64,000 nt of DNA from Acidobacteriota bacterium. GTDB taxonomy: Bacteria > Acidobacteriota > Blastocatellia > Pyrinomonadales > Pyrinomonadaceae. Both the position numbers and the translations under genes were made by a program. A model generated the notes under the pieces. The model ran no database searches, had not been told where the DNA came from, and saw only the letters and a program-made list of their open reading frames with translations. Location of the stretch: the NCBI GenBank assembly GCA_019639235.1, contig JAHBSG010000013.1:1-64000 (forward strand), read 5' to 3'. The stretch's first letter is position 1; the number at the start of each line of letters is the position of its first letter. Below are positions 1 through 6,822 of this stretch, one piece after another.

Positions 1-1029
1 ATCGAATTTCCGCTCAGCCAAAGCAATTTGAAACGCATACCTCCAGAGCATTCGAGCGTTGTCTTTATCGCTTGCATTCTTAGCCTCGGTTATTGCTTGT
101 TCGGTTTTATCCTCACTCTCATCAATCGCTTTGAAGGCCTCTCTTAAGTTTCGTTCCTTCGTCGATAGTTTTGACTCCATTGCCTTAATAAGTCCAAGTG
201 CTCTTGGTACAAGCTCAGGTTGATATCTTTCCATCGAGGGGAGTGCGATCCGAAGAGCGTCGTAAAAGGATCGGAAGCTAGTTTGTTGCCGTGGTGCCGT
301 CAATCCATTCATGCCTTCACGAAGGATGAAGTCGAAGTATTTGAGTCGAGTTTGCTCCGGAACACTATCTTCCAAGAAAAAGCGGCCAAAAATCTCTACG
401 ATGCCTTCCGTACTTTCCACGCCGCGAGTCGCCAGTAAATAGTCCGCCAATCCAGCGAGGAGACGGTTGGCCTGAACATCTTCGGATGGTGGGAAGCTTG
501 AAAAGATCTCATGAAGGTTGTTCGGAAGACGTCCCTGCCGCAGTTCTACGAGGACACGACTTACGGTCGTGTCGACATTTGACGAAATCGGTACGCTGCC
601 TCCTCGATCTTTGTCGTTGTCGGCAGGATCACCGTAAAGGCGACGCAACCTAAGAGCTGCTTCCTTATCGTGGTTATCGACCAGACGAATGAAGTAATCG
701 TTCCATAGCTTTCTTCGATTTGCTGAGAACTCGTCCGGACTACTCTTCACCTCAGAAAGGCATCTGTCGGCCATTGAGGATGCAGTTTCCCGTAACTCTT
801 CGACTCTATTCTCAAACATGAACTCAGCGATCTTTGCTCGGAGAAAACACCGGGCGGATGCGTCGTCAATGCGTCTTATTTCCTGCTCCCGAAGCACCAA
901 GGACGCGGCTCGCTGGCGGACCTGAAACGTGGTTTCAAAATTTGAGTCGGTTTGGGCGAATACTCCCTGTGCGAAAGCAGTCGCGGTAAACGCAACCGAA
1001 AGCACTTGGTTCAAGGAAATAACTCTCAT
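1..1029 (-). CDS. Hypothetical secreted protein (C-terminus outside window)
   Basis: An open frame of 343 codons without a stop runs off the left edge. The ATG at 1027-1029 has a strong GAGGAGG box just upstream. The N-terminus (MRVISLNQVLSVAFTATAFA) looks like a signal peptide with Ala-X-Ala cleavage sites near residue 20-25, so the protein is probably exported. The rest is helical and charged (for example RQRAASLVLREQEIRRIDD) and I recognise no family. It starts 13 bp after the thioredoxin-like gene on the same strand, so the two are probably cotranscribed, possibly with the Cys-rich peptide gene before them. Function unknown. Confidence 0.8.
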   Translation of the reverse strand, partial: MRVISLNQVLSVAFTATAFAQGVFAQTDSNFETTFQVRQRAASLVLREQEIRRIDDASARCFLRAKIAEFMFENRVEELRETASSMADRCLSEVKSSPDEFSANRRKLWNDYFIRLVDNHDKEAALRLRRLYGDPADNDKDRGGSVPISSNVDTTVSRVLVELRQGRLPNNLHEIFSSFPPSEDVQANRLLAGLADYLLATRGVESTEGIVEIFGRFFLEDSVPEQTRLKYFDFILREGMNGLTAPRQQTSFRSFYDALRIALPSMERYQPELVPRALGLIKAMESKLSTKERNLREAFKAIDESEDKTEQAITEAKNASDKDNARMLWRYAFQIALAERKFD

Positions 1030-1042
1030 TAAACCTCCTCGG

Positions 1043-1636
1043 TTAAATCTCCGGTAAATCGATCGAGAATGCTTTCTCGACGGCATCAATCTGCTCGGTG
1101 TTCCAGCGGCCGACCCATACTTGTTCGACCAAGCTCCGTTGGTTGACAACAACCGTCGTCGGCGTTTCATTGATCCGGGCTTCGACCAGATCGTTGAGAC
1201 CGACATGAACAACCTTCCAATTTTCGATCGAGTTTGACGAAAGAAACTCATGGACTTCACTAGAGTTCGACTCGGGCGTAACCAGAACAACGCTGTATTT
1301 ATTCGGGTCAAGCCTTCGGTGTAGCTCCTTCCACAGCGGAACCTGAGCATGGCAGAACTTACAGTCCGAGCGAAAAAAGAAGAGCACATGCTTTACTTCT
1401 GCTTCACTAAAACGAATACCCTTTCCGGAACCATCGGGCAACGTCGAAACGAAATCGACCAAGTAATCTCCGGAAGCAATTTTTCGGGGCGCTGAGGCAT
1501 CCAAAACACGTTTGAGCGAAATGTTTTGCCACACGAGGGCAAGATTCGTCAAAAGTAAAAGGACGACGAGGAGATAGGGAGCAATTTGAAGGAACTTCCG
1601 CATTCTGCTAAAAACCTCTACGAAGAATCCGTACAT
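1043..1636 (-). CDS. Membrane-anchored thioredoxin-like (TlpA/ResA-type) protein
   Basis: This 197-residue protein has one N-terminal membrane segment (about residues 17-37, rich in Leu/Val) followed by a thioredoxin-fold domain facing the periplasm. The redox motif CKFC follows a typical beta strand (HVLFFFRSD), and the cis-Pro strand appears as ETPTTVVV, both hallmarks of TlpA/ResA/DsbE-like reductases. An alternative start is Met12 (1603), preceded by GAGG at 11 nt; the upstream start has AAGGA at 10 nt. It lies between a small Cys-rich secreted peptide and a secreted hypothetical protein on the same strand, which suggests a dedicated thiol-disulfide role for the Cys-rich product. The exact substrate is inference. 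Confidence 0.8.
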   Translation of the reverse strand: MYGFFVEVFSRMRKFLQIAPYLLVVLLLLTNLALVWQNISLKRVLDASAPRKIASGDYLVDFVSTLPDGSGKGIRFSEAEVKHVLFFFRSDCKFCHAQVPLWKELHRRLDPNKYSVVLVTPESNSSEVHEFLSSNSIENWKVVHVGLNDLVEARINETPTTVVVNQRSLVEQVWVGRWNTEQIDAVEKAFSIDLPEI

Positions 1637-1757
1637 TGCTAACGGGTCCTTCGCAACACGGAGATCGTCGCCAGGCTGTATCTTTCAAGCGATTATGACC
1701 GCCAATTGTTGCCGCGGTTATGCATTGAAAGACTAGGGAGAACCCCACAAAAATTTC

Positions 1758-2006
1758 CTAACTGTCGCTTCCTGAGCAACAACCACTTTCAGGAGTTACT
1801 TGTCCGTTGATAGTACACGTCACGCAGGAGCCTCCCCCAGTGGTTTGGCAATGACTGCCCGAGCACGATTTGGTTCCGCCTGCCGGGCCCGGGCATTGAA
1901 CCGTCAAGGTACAAGTTGCGCTGACATTGGTGGAAAACAATAGCGTCCCACTCAATCCGATCGCGAGGATCGAGGCGATCGTGACGATTAATTTCGCTGA
2001 TTTCAT
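1758..2006 (-). CDS. Small secreted Cys-rich peptide
   Basis: The 82-residue product starts at an ATG with a GGAG box 9-10 nt upstream. It has a signal peptide (Lys-rich start, hydrophobic Ile/Leu core, possible cleavage after NVSA) and a mature part of about 50 residues with eight cysteines, rich in Gly, Ser and Thr (motifs SCVTCT, GCC). No family is recognised. The same CVTCT motif ends a longer secreted protein at 32837-33577. A longer in-frame reading would start upstream of a run of C residues encoding poly-Pro; it lacks a ribosome binding site and I rejected it. The thioredoxin-like gene follows 122 bp downstream, so the cysteines may form disulfides handled by that protein. Confidence 0.75.
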   Translation of the reverse strand: MKSAKLIVTIASILAIGLSGTLLFSTNVSATCTLTVQCPGPAGGTKSCSGSHCQTTGGGSCVTCTINGQVTPESGCCSGSDS

Positions 2007-2069
2007 CGTTATTTCTCTCCTTTGATCTATAATTCGGGCCAAAAACGCCGAAAAGGTTCTGTATTCGAA

Positions 2070-2103
2070 AATGGTAGCACAATCGGGGGGGGGGGGGGCA
2101 AGA
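2070..2103 (-). promoter_or_regulatory. Candidate promoter of the Cys-rich peptide gene, spacer containing the C-run
   Basis: Reading the minus strand, TTG at 2103-2101 runs into fourteen C, then GATTGTGC and TACCAT. TACCAT with the preceding TGC forms an extended -10 (TGnTAnnAT). With -35 TTGCCC the spacer is 19 bp, two longer than optimal, so tract-length changes would shift promoter strength. Assigned by eye. Confidence 0.35.
2085..2098. repeat. G14 homopolymer (C14 on the minus strand)
   Basis: Fourteen consecutive G residues lie 79 bp upstream of the Cys-rich peptide start. On the minus strand the C-run sits between a possible -35 (TTGCCC) and an extended -10 (TGCTACCAT). Homopolymers this long are prone to slippage, and the assembled length may itself be uncertain. 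Confidence 0.9.
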
Positions 2104-2281
2104 AGTTTTTTCTGGAGGGAAAGCGCTCGGTTTTGGCCTTTTCCGGCTTCCATAAAGACCTGGGTTTTGTTTTAGATTTGTTCCAAAGAATTATGTTGTC
2201 TTTACGAAACATATGTTAATATCTAAGTGGTTCCTGTCGGAGCCACTTCACCCTCACCCATTCCTTTGCGGACTGACGAAA

Positions 2282-3130
2282 GTGATCTCAGGATTCAATA
2301 CAGATATCGAGTTTGAAGGTGTTACGTATCACGTTCAGACCGAAGATAAGGGCCTAGAGCGGCCGATTATTCTCTCGCTGGTCTATGACCGCGGGACGAT
2401 ACTTGCCGCCAAGCGGTCGCCCTATGACGACCTCTTAAAGAATGGCTTTGACGAAAAGGCGCTCGAGGAGCGGCTGAACCGGCAGCACAGGCTGATCTGC
2501 GCGGCAATAAAGGCCGGGCGGATCGAGGACCTTAAGCGGATGTCGGCCGGCGAGCCGGCGATAGCCGCAAATGGAGCGGCGGCGGTCGCCGAACCGGTCT
2601 CTGCGGTTCTTCCCGAGGCGATCGCAAAGCCCTTTGACCCATTTGAGACCCGCGACAACGGCATTCCGATACCGATGCCCGAGGCCGAGGCCGACGTTTT
2701 TGCCGACCCGCTGATCGAGATAGAGGAACTGCTGGTTGATGCGGTCGAGGTCATAGAGGAGCCGGTAGTCGCTCCCGAACATGCCGTTGAGGTCGTCAGC
2801 GACCTTGCCGGCCGCGAGCGGGCTCAAGCCGATCGCCTGACCATCGAACTGGTCGGCGATATGAAATTCAAAGGCGGCGACCGCCGTTCGGTGACGATAA
2901 TGGTACTCCGCAGCGGCGAGCGGCGGGTTGTCGGCAACGCACAGATAATGGTCAAGGTGCTCGGGACCGCATTTCGGCCGCTGATCTTTCACGCCAGCAC
3001 CGACCCGAACGGCATCGCACGGATAAATGTTCAGCTTCCGCGGTTCAACACGGGCCGTGCGGCGTTTATGGTCAGGGCAATGAGCGAAGGCGAGGAGACG
3101 GAGGTCCGCCGGCCGATCGAGCACGGCTAG
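2282..3130 (+). CDS. Hypothetical protein, conserved N-terminal domain
   Basis: I chose the GTG at 2282, which gives the start MISGFNTDIEFEGVTYHVQT; the upstream ATG at 2213 would add a non-conserved-looking leader. Residues 1-75 form a compact domain (FNTDIEFEGVTYHVQTED, then a Leu/Arg-rich helix around NRQHRLICAAIKAG) of a type I associate with acidobacterial hypothetical proteins. A low-complexity Pro/Glu/Val-rich middle (about residues 90-195) follows, then a C-terminal beta-rich domain that may be immunoglobulin-like (SVTIMVLRSGERRVVGNAQI). No signal peptide is visible. It is followed 52 bp later by thiS. Function unknown. Confidence 0.75.
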   Translation: MISGFNTDIEFEGVTYHVQTEDKGLERPIILSLVYDRGTILAAKRSPYDDLLKNGFDEKALEERLNRQHRLICAAIKAGRIEDLKRMSAGEPAIAANGAAAVAEPVSAVLPEAIAKPFDPFETRDNGIPIPMPEAEADVFADPLIEIEELLVDAVEVIEEPVVAPEHAVEVVSDLAGRERAQADRLTIELVGDMKFKGGDRRSVTIMVLRSGERRVVGNAQIMVKVLGTAFRPLIFHASTDPNGIARINVQLPRFNTGRAAFMVRAMSEGEETEVRRPIEHG

Positions 3131-3182
3131 ACTGCCGCACGGTTTGAATTCGCGGCCAGATAAGCGAAAATTGTCGTAACGC

Positions 3183-3386
3183 ATGGTTACGATAATTTTG
3201 AACGGCGAAAAGAAAGAGATCGAAAGCGAGGTCACGCTTGACCGGCTTCTCGATCTTTTTTCATTGCCGAAGCAGCGTGTAGCGGTTGAGCTCAACAAAG
3301 AGGTAATTAGCAGAAAGGACTGGGAAAAGACGACAGTCAGCTCCGAGGATCGGATCGAAGTAGTTCATTTCGTCGGCGGAGGCTAG
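3183..3386 (+). CDS. thiS: Sulfur carrier protein ThiS
   Basis: A 67-residue beta-grasp ubiquitin-like protein (MVTIILNGEKKEIESEVTLD) ending in the diagnostic Gly-Gly tail (VHFVGGG). ThiS is adenylated and thiocarboxylated at its C-terminus and delivers sulfur to thiazole synthase ThiG in thiamine biosynthesis. thiG lies downstream on the same strand but is separated by a four-helix-bundle gene inside purine-rich inverted repeats. No thiF or thiO/thiH is seen in the window. Confidence 0.93.
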   Translation: MVTIILNGEKKEIESEVTLDRLLDLFSLPKQRVAVELNKEVISRKDWEKTTVSSEDRIEVVHFVGGG

Positions 3387-3398
3387 TGGAGAGAAGAG

Positions 3399-3425
3399 GA
3401 GAAAAGGGGAAGAGGAGAAGGGGAG
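3399..3425 (+). repeat. Purine-rich repeat, left arm of inverted pair around the four-helix-bundle gene
   Basis: A 27-nt GA-rich segment (core GAGAAAAGG..GAAGAGGAGAA) begins 12 bp after the thiS stop within a longer GA-rich stretch from 3388. It matches the reverse complement of 3867-3893 at about 23 of 27 positions. Confidence 0.85.
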
Positions 3426-3446
3426 AACAGAGCGCAGGTTCGGACG

Positions 3447-3842
3447 ATGAAGATCACGCGGCATCAGGAACTTGAGGTGTATCGAAAGGCATTTGCGGCC
3501 GCGATGCTCATTTTCGAACTGACGAAACGGTTTCCGAAAGAGGAAACATATTCGATGACGGATCAGATCCGCCGTTCATCGCGTTCAGTCTGTGCAAATC
3601 TCGCTGAGGCTTGGCGGAAGCGGCGTTATGAAGCAGCCTTTGTCGCAAAACTGAATGATGCCGAAGGTGAAGCGGCGGAGACGCAGACTTGGCTTGAGTT
3701 TGCCGTCAAATGCGAATACATCGAGCGAGATGTCGCCACGGAACTGTACAGGTCGTTTGACGAAGTAATTGCTATGTTGGTGTCGATGGCTGCAAATTCA
3801 AAGCAATGGGTTTTTGCCAACAAGCCGGCGCCCCGTAGATGA
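3447..3842 (+). CDS. Four-helix bundle protein (23S rRNA IVP / S23 family)
   Basis: This 131-residue protein begins MKITRHQELEVYRKAF and contains the motif SMTDQIRRSSRSVCANLAEAW, typical of the IVP/four-helix-bundle family related to proteins encoded in 23S rRNA intervening sequences and to Avd accessory proteins of diversity-generating retroelements. There is no rRNA, reverse transcriptase or variable repeat nearby. The gene sits in the same orientation between thiS and thiG and is bracketed by 27-nt inverted purine-rich repeats, so the unit 3388-3893 looks like an inserted cassette. Biochemical function is unknown; nucleic-acid binding is plausible from the family. Confidence 0.88.
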   Translation: MKITRHQELEVYRKAFAAAMLIFELTKRFPKEETYSMTDQIRRSSRSVCANLAEAWRKRRYEAAFVAKLNDAEGEAAETQTWLEFAVKCEYIERDVATELYRSFDEVIAMLVSMAANSKQWVFANKPAPRR

Positions 3843-3866
3843 CTCCGGAAAAGTAGAACGGGTACT

Positions 3867-3893
3867 CTCATTTTCTCCTCTTCTCCTTTTCTC
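3867..3893 (-). repeat. Purine-rich repeat, right arm of inverted pair
   Basis: Reverse complement of the left arm at 3399-3425 (about 23 of 27 identities). It ends 15 bp before the thiG start codon. A third, solo copy is at about 30768-30791. Confidence 0.85.
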
Positions 3894-3908
3894 TGATAAC
3901 ATTGCGCT
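3894..3908 (+). promoter_or_regulatory. Extended -10 element, probable leaderless start of thiG
   Basis: TGATAACAT (TGn followed by TAACAT, 3897-3902) ends six bases before the thiG ATG, and there is no ribosome binding site. This spacing fits transcription starting at or beside the A of the start codon. Confidence 0.45.
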
Positions 3909-4679
3909 ATGGACAGTGGATTCACTCTTGCGGGTAAGACCTTCGGGTCTCGGCTGATCATCGGGACGGGGAAGTACCGTTCTTTCGATGAGATGAAGGC
4001 GGCGCATCGGGCTTCGGGGGCGGAGATGGTGACGGTGGCGGTCAACCGCGTTCCGCTTGACCGGAAGACCGAATCGTTTCTCGACCACCTTGACCCGGCG
4101 ATGCAGATACTGCCGAATACGGCCGGCTGTTACGATGCCGAACACGCGATTCGGACTTCGCGTTTGGCCCGCGAGGCTCTCGAAACGGACTGGATAAAGC
4201 TCGAGGTGATCGGCGACCCCGTAACGCTCTTGCCGGACAACGAGCAGACGCTCGAGGCGGCGAAGGTTTTGGTCAAAGAGGGCTTCATCGTACTGCCGTA
4301 TTTTTCGGACGACCTGATAATGGCGAAGAAACTGCTCGGTGCGGGCTGCCCGGCGGTTATGCCGCTGGCGGCACCGATCGGGTCAGGATTGGGCGTGCAA
4401 AACCCGGCAAATTTGCGAATAATGCGTGAGCAACTGCCGGACGCGACCATCATCGTCGATGCCGGCGTCGGTGTGCCTTCGGACGCGGCGATCGCGATGG
4501 AGCTCGGCGCCGACGCGATCCTTATGAACACCGCCATCGCCGAAGCCGGCGACGCCGCCCAAATGGCAACCGCGATGAAACTCGCCGTCGAAGCCGGCCG
4601 CCTTGCTTACCTTTCGGGCCGTATGCCAAAACGCCTCTACGCCTCAGCCTCTAGCCCGATAGCAGGAGCGATAAAGTAG
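3909..4679 (+). CDS. thiG: Thiazole synthase ThiG
   Basis: The 256-residue protein is full length for ThiG, a TIM-barrel enzyme that forms thiazole phosphate from DXP, dehydroglycine and ThiS thiocarboxylate. Recognisable parts are the start ([19 protein letters not shown]), the Schiff-base region WIKLEVIGD with Lys near position 96, and the phosphate-binding C-terminal strands ([22 protein letters not shown], here as [20 protein letters not shown]). There is no SD; a -10-like element lies six bases before the ATG. It is probably a physiological partner of thiS upstream. Confidence 0.96.
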   Translation: MDSGFTLAGKTFGSRLIIGTGKYRSFDEMKAAHRASGAEMVTVAVNRVPLDRKTESFLDHLDPAMQILPNTAGCYDAEHAIRTSRLAREALETDWIKLEVIGDPVTLLPDNEQTLEAAKVLVKEGFIVLPYFSDDLIMAKKLLGAGCPAVMPLAAPIGSGLGVQNPANLRIMREQLPDATIIVDAGVGVPSDAAIAMELGADAILMNTAIAEAGDAAQMATAMKLAVEAGRLAYLSGRMPKRLYASASSPIAGAIK

Positions 4680-4715
4680 TCGGCGTCCGCAACGTTGGTT
4701 TTTGCAGACTTTGCG

Positions 4716-4955
4716 ATGATTCTGAGAGTACTATTCTTCGGTGCCGCTGCCGATTCTGCCGGAACCCGCGAGGCTCAGGTCGAGGTCGCAGAGGGCTTGA
4801 CTGCGGGCGAATTGGTCGAAAGCCTCAAAGCTAAACACCCAGGACTCGCCGGCCAGAAACTCCTCATTGCCGTAGATCAAGAATACGTTGCCGCCTCAAC
4901 CCCGCTCGAACCGGGCTGCGAAATCGCCATCTTCACCGCAGTCTCAGGCGGATAG
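4716..4955 (+). CDS. moaD: Molybdopterin synthase small subunit MoaD
   Basis: A 79-residue beta-grasp protein starting MILRVLFFGAAADSAGTREA and ending AVSGG, the Gly-Gly tail that is thiocarboxylated and inserted into MoaE. I chose the ATG at 4716 because MILRVLFFG matches the first strand of MoaD; the more upstream ATG adds seven unrelated residues. MoaE lies 750 bp downstream on the same strand, with a nucleotidyltransferase-like gene between them. Confidence 0.9.
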   Translation: MILRVLFFGAAADSAGTREAQVEVAEGLTAGELVESLKAKHPGLAGQKLLIAVDQEYVAASTPLEPGCEIAIFTAVSGG

Positions 4956-5080
4956 GTTGAACTTTCCGGTGTCGAACTGCGGTCGGGCTATTGCCAGACC
5001 GTAACGCTTCAAGAAGTAAGTATCGGCAAAATATAAGTGCAATCGTCAGACTGTTTTGAGGTAAGATATCGGCAGTAGAT

Positions 5081-5617
5081 ATGACCGAGAAGCAGTTCTA
5101 TCAATGGCAGACTGAAGGCGGCACCAATGATGTGATGCGGTTCGTTAACGCTCTCGAGGCGGCCGATATTTTGTGGTGTACCATCGGCGGAATCGCGGTA
5201 AACCACTGGGCGTCCGAACAGATGGTGACTTTGGATGTTGATTTTGTCGTCGCGGCCGAATCGATCGAGCGGGCAGAAGCGGTACTCATCGAAGCTGGCT
5301 TTACATCGGAGCATCACGAGTGGTCGATAAACTTCAAGGGCCGCTCGAAGGTGAGTATTCAGTTGACGACCGAAGAAGGTTATCGTGACTTTGCGGAGCG
5401 AGGTGTTGCCGCCGATGTACACGGTATCTTGATGCGGGTAGCTTCGCTCGAAGACACTCTCACTGGCAAGATCCGTGCATGGAGCGACCCGAAACGACGG
5501 CAGAGCAAACGGCTGAAAGACCTAGCGGACATCGCCCGCCTCGTTGAGGCCCACCCGAAACTTTGGGAGCTTTTGACAGCGGACCTGAAAGCTGAAATAG
5601 AAAGGCCGGGGCAGTAG
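5081..5617 (+). CDS. Nucleotidyltransferase-fold protein (AbiEii/DUF6036-like)
   Basis: The 178-residue protein contains IGGIAVNHW followed by TLDVDFVV, matching the Gly-Gly...Asp-X-Asp core of minimal nucleotidyltransferase-fold proteins of the AbiEii/DUF6036 kind. The C-terminal part (TGKIRAWSDPKRRQSKRLKD, LADIARLVE) carries the Lys and the kD-x-xDi helix usual for that family. Such proteins often act as toxins or in defence. No obvious antitoxin partner is seen. It is inserted between moaD and moaE in the same orientation. Confidence 0.75.
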   Translation: MTEKQFYQWQTEGGTNDVMRFVNALEAADILWCTIGGIAVNHWASEQMVTLDVDFVVAAESIERAEAVLIEAGFTSEHHEWSINFKGRSKVSIQLTTEEGYRDFAERGVAADVHGILMRVASLEDTLTGKIRAWSDPKRRQSKRLKDLADIARLVEAHPKLWELLTADLKAEIERPGQ

Positions 5618-5662
5618 AAATCCATGTTATCAGGAGTTCGAGGATGGCGCGGATGCATCGAA

Positions 5663-5696
5663 TATTCTGATATCTTGTCCATCCTGTGAATCCTGT
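5663..5696. repeat. Short dispersed-type repeat (tcctgt motif)
   Basis: The stretch contains two tandem versions of an atcctgtgaatcctgt motif between the nucleotidyltransferase-like gene and moaE. Its style resembles intergenic short-tandem repeats elsewhere in the window; no second copy of this family is seen here. Confidence 0.4.
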
Positions 5697-5704
5697 TTGA
5701 GAAC

Positions 5705-6145
5705 ATGTCTGACCTCTACGAACTCACAACTGACGTGATCGACATTGCTTCCGTTGCGAGGCGGGTTGTGCCGCCGGAGTGCGGAGCGACGGTCACGCTT
5801 GATGGGTATGCTCGGAGGTTCACGAAAGACAAGGCGACCGGCGAGGTGCGGGAGACCGAGTATCTGGTTTACGAGGCCTACGAGCCGATGGCTTTGAAGG
5901 AGATGGCGAAGATCATCGAGCGGGCTAAGGCGGAGTTTGAGGTTTCTGCCATCGGCATCGCTCACAGGCTCGGGCGTCTTGAGATCGGCGAGACGAGCGT
6001 CGTTATCTCGGTAGCAGCACCGCACCGCAAGGCCGCGTTCACTGCCTGCGAATGGCTCATCAGGGAACTAAAGCGCACCGTCCCGATCTTCAAGAAAGAG
6101 GTTTACGCCGACGGCGAAGCCTGGTCCGAGGGCGAAATGCCCTGA
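5705..6145 (+). CDS. moaE: Molybdopterin synthase large subunit MoaE
   Basis: A 146-residue protein with the MoaE hallmarks: VTLDGYARRFTKDK near the substrate pocket, YLVYEAYEPMALKEM, the IGIAHRLGRLEIGETSVVI strand block and the C-terminal VPIFKKEVYADG with catalytic lysines. It forms a heterotetramer with MoaD and converts cyclic pyranopterin monophosphate to molybdopterin. moaD is upstream on the same strand. No other moa/moe gene is in the window. Confidence 0.94.
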   Translation: MSDLYELTTDVIDIASVARRVVPPECGATVTLDGYARRFTKDKATGEVRETEYLVYEAYEPMALKEMAKIIERAKAEFEVSAIGIAHRLGRLEIGETSVVISVAAPHRKAAFTACEWLIRELKRTVPIFKKEVYADGEAWSEGEMP

Positions 6146-6205
6146 TACTTCCGCCCACAGATCCGGAATAAGTGATAAGTGCTAGGTGAAAAGTTTCGCT
6201 AACCT

Positions 6206-6748
6206 CTACTCAGCGAACTTCGCACGAGCCCGAGCGGCGGCCTCATCGAAGTGCCTTTCGAGTTCGGAATTCACGCCGCGGAGCCCGGCAACGACCCGCT
6301 CGGCCCACTCGATATATTCCCTTCGGCGTTCCCGCGGCCAATCGGCCGGCGGATGGTCGGTCACGTCCTTCACGTTGCTGATCTTGTCGGCGAGTTTGAT
6401 CGCTTTTGCACCTGGCGAAAGGTGCGGGGCGTGCTCTATCTGCAATTGCTTTCGTTCGGCTTTCGGCAGGTTCTTGTCATCGGTAACTTCAAGCACATAG
6501 CCGGCAACTCGTTCGCCGAATAGCTCGCGGATCTCGTCGCCGGTCGATTCTGTGTCCTCGACCGTGTCGTGGAGAATGGCCGCGGCCAGGATCTCGGGGT
6601 CGTCAATGCCGCCGATGTCACTCAGCATATTCGCAACGTCGAGCGGGTGGTTTATGTAGGGTTGAGCGTCGCTGCCTTTTCGGCGTTGGTCGCGATGTCG
6701 GTAGGCCGCAAAGCTCGCGGCGTGGAGTATTAGTTTTGTAGTGTTCAT
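6206..6748 (-). CDS. HD-domain (p)ppGpp hydrolase-like protein (MESH1-type)
   Basis: This 180-residue protein has the SpoT/MESH1-type HD hydrolase pattern: RHRDQRRKGSDAQPYINHP with the first His, AAAILHDTVEDT with the HD pair and ED catalytic motif, and IKLADKISNVKD with the final Asp. Small alarmone hydrolases of this type remove the 3'-pyrophosphate from (p)ppGpp or act on NADPH. There is no synthetase domain. The assignment of alarmone as substrate follows the family and is not visible directly. Confidence 0.88.
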   Translation of the reverse strand: MNTTKLILHAASFAAYRHRDQRRKGSDAQPYINHPLDVANMLSDIGGIDDPEILAAAILHDTVEDTESTGDEIRELFGERVAGYVLEVTDDKNLPKAERKQLQIEHAPHLSPGAKAIKLADKISNVKDVTDHPPADWPRERRREYIEWAERVVAGLRGVNSELERHFDEAAARARAKFAE

Positions 6749-6769
6749 ATTTCAGTCTGCCGAAACAAC

Positions 6770-6803
6770 AAAAAAAGGTCAATGGCACCGGCCACTGACC
6801 TTT
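6770..6803 (-). terminator. Rho-independent terminator of the S55 gene
   Basis: On the minus strand an AAAGGTCA..TGACCTTT stem with an inner TGGC/GCCA extension is followed by a run of seven T. It lies 20 bp beyond the stop of the S55-peptidase gene. Confidence 0.85.
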
Positions 6804-6822
6804 GATCACACTCTCTTTCGAC

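Noticed and set aside
2027..2153. Extension of the Cys-rich peptide to a 131-residue protein with a Pro run
   Set aside because: The added part lacks an SD, crosses the homopolymer whose length is unstable, and precedes a good signal peptide with its own SD.
3388..3427. Rho-independent terminator or simple sequencing artefact
   Set aside because: The purine-rich tract pairs with a distant arm across a whole gene and recurs 27 kb away, so it is treated as a repeat family.
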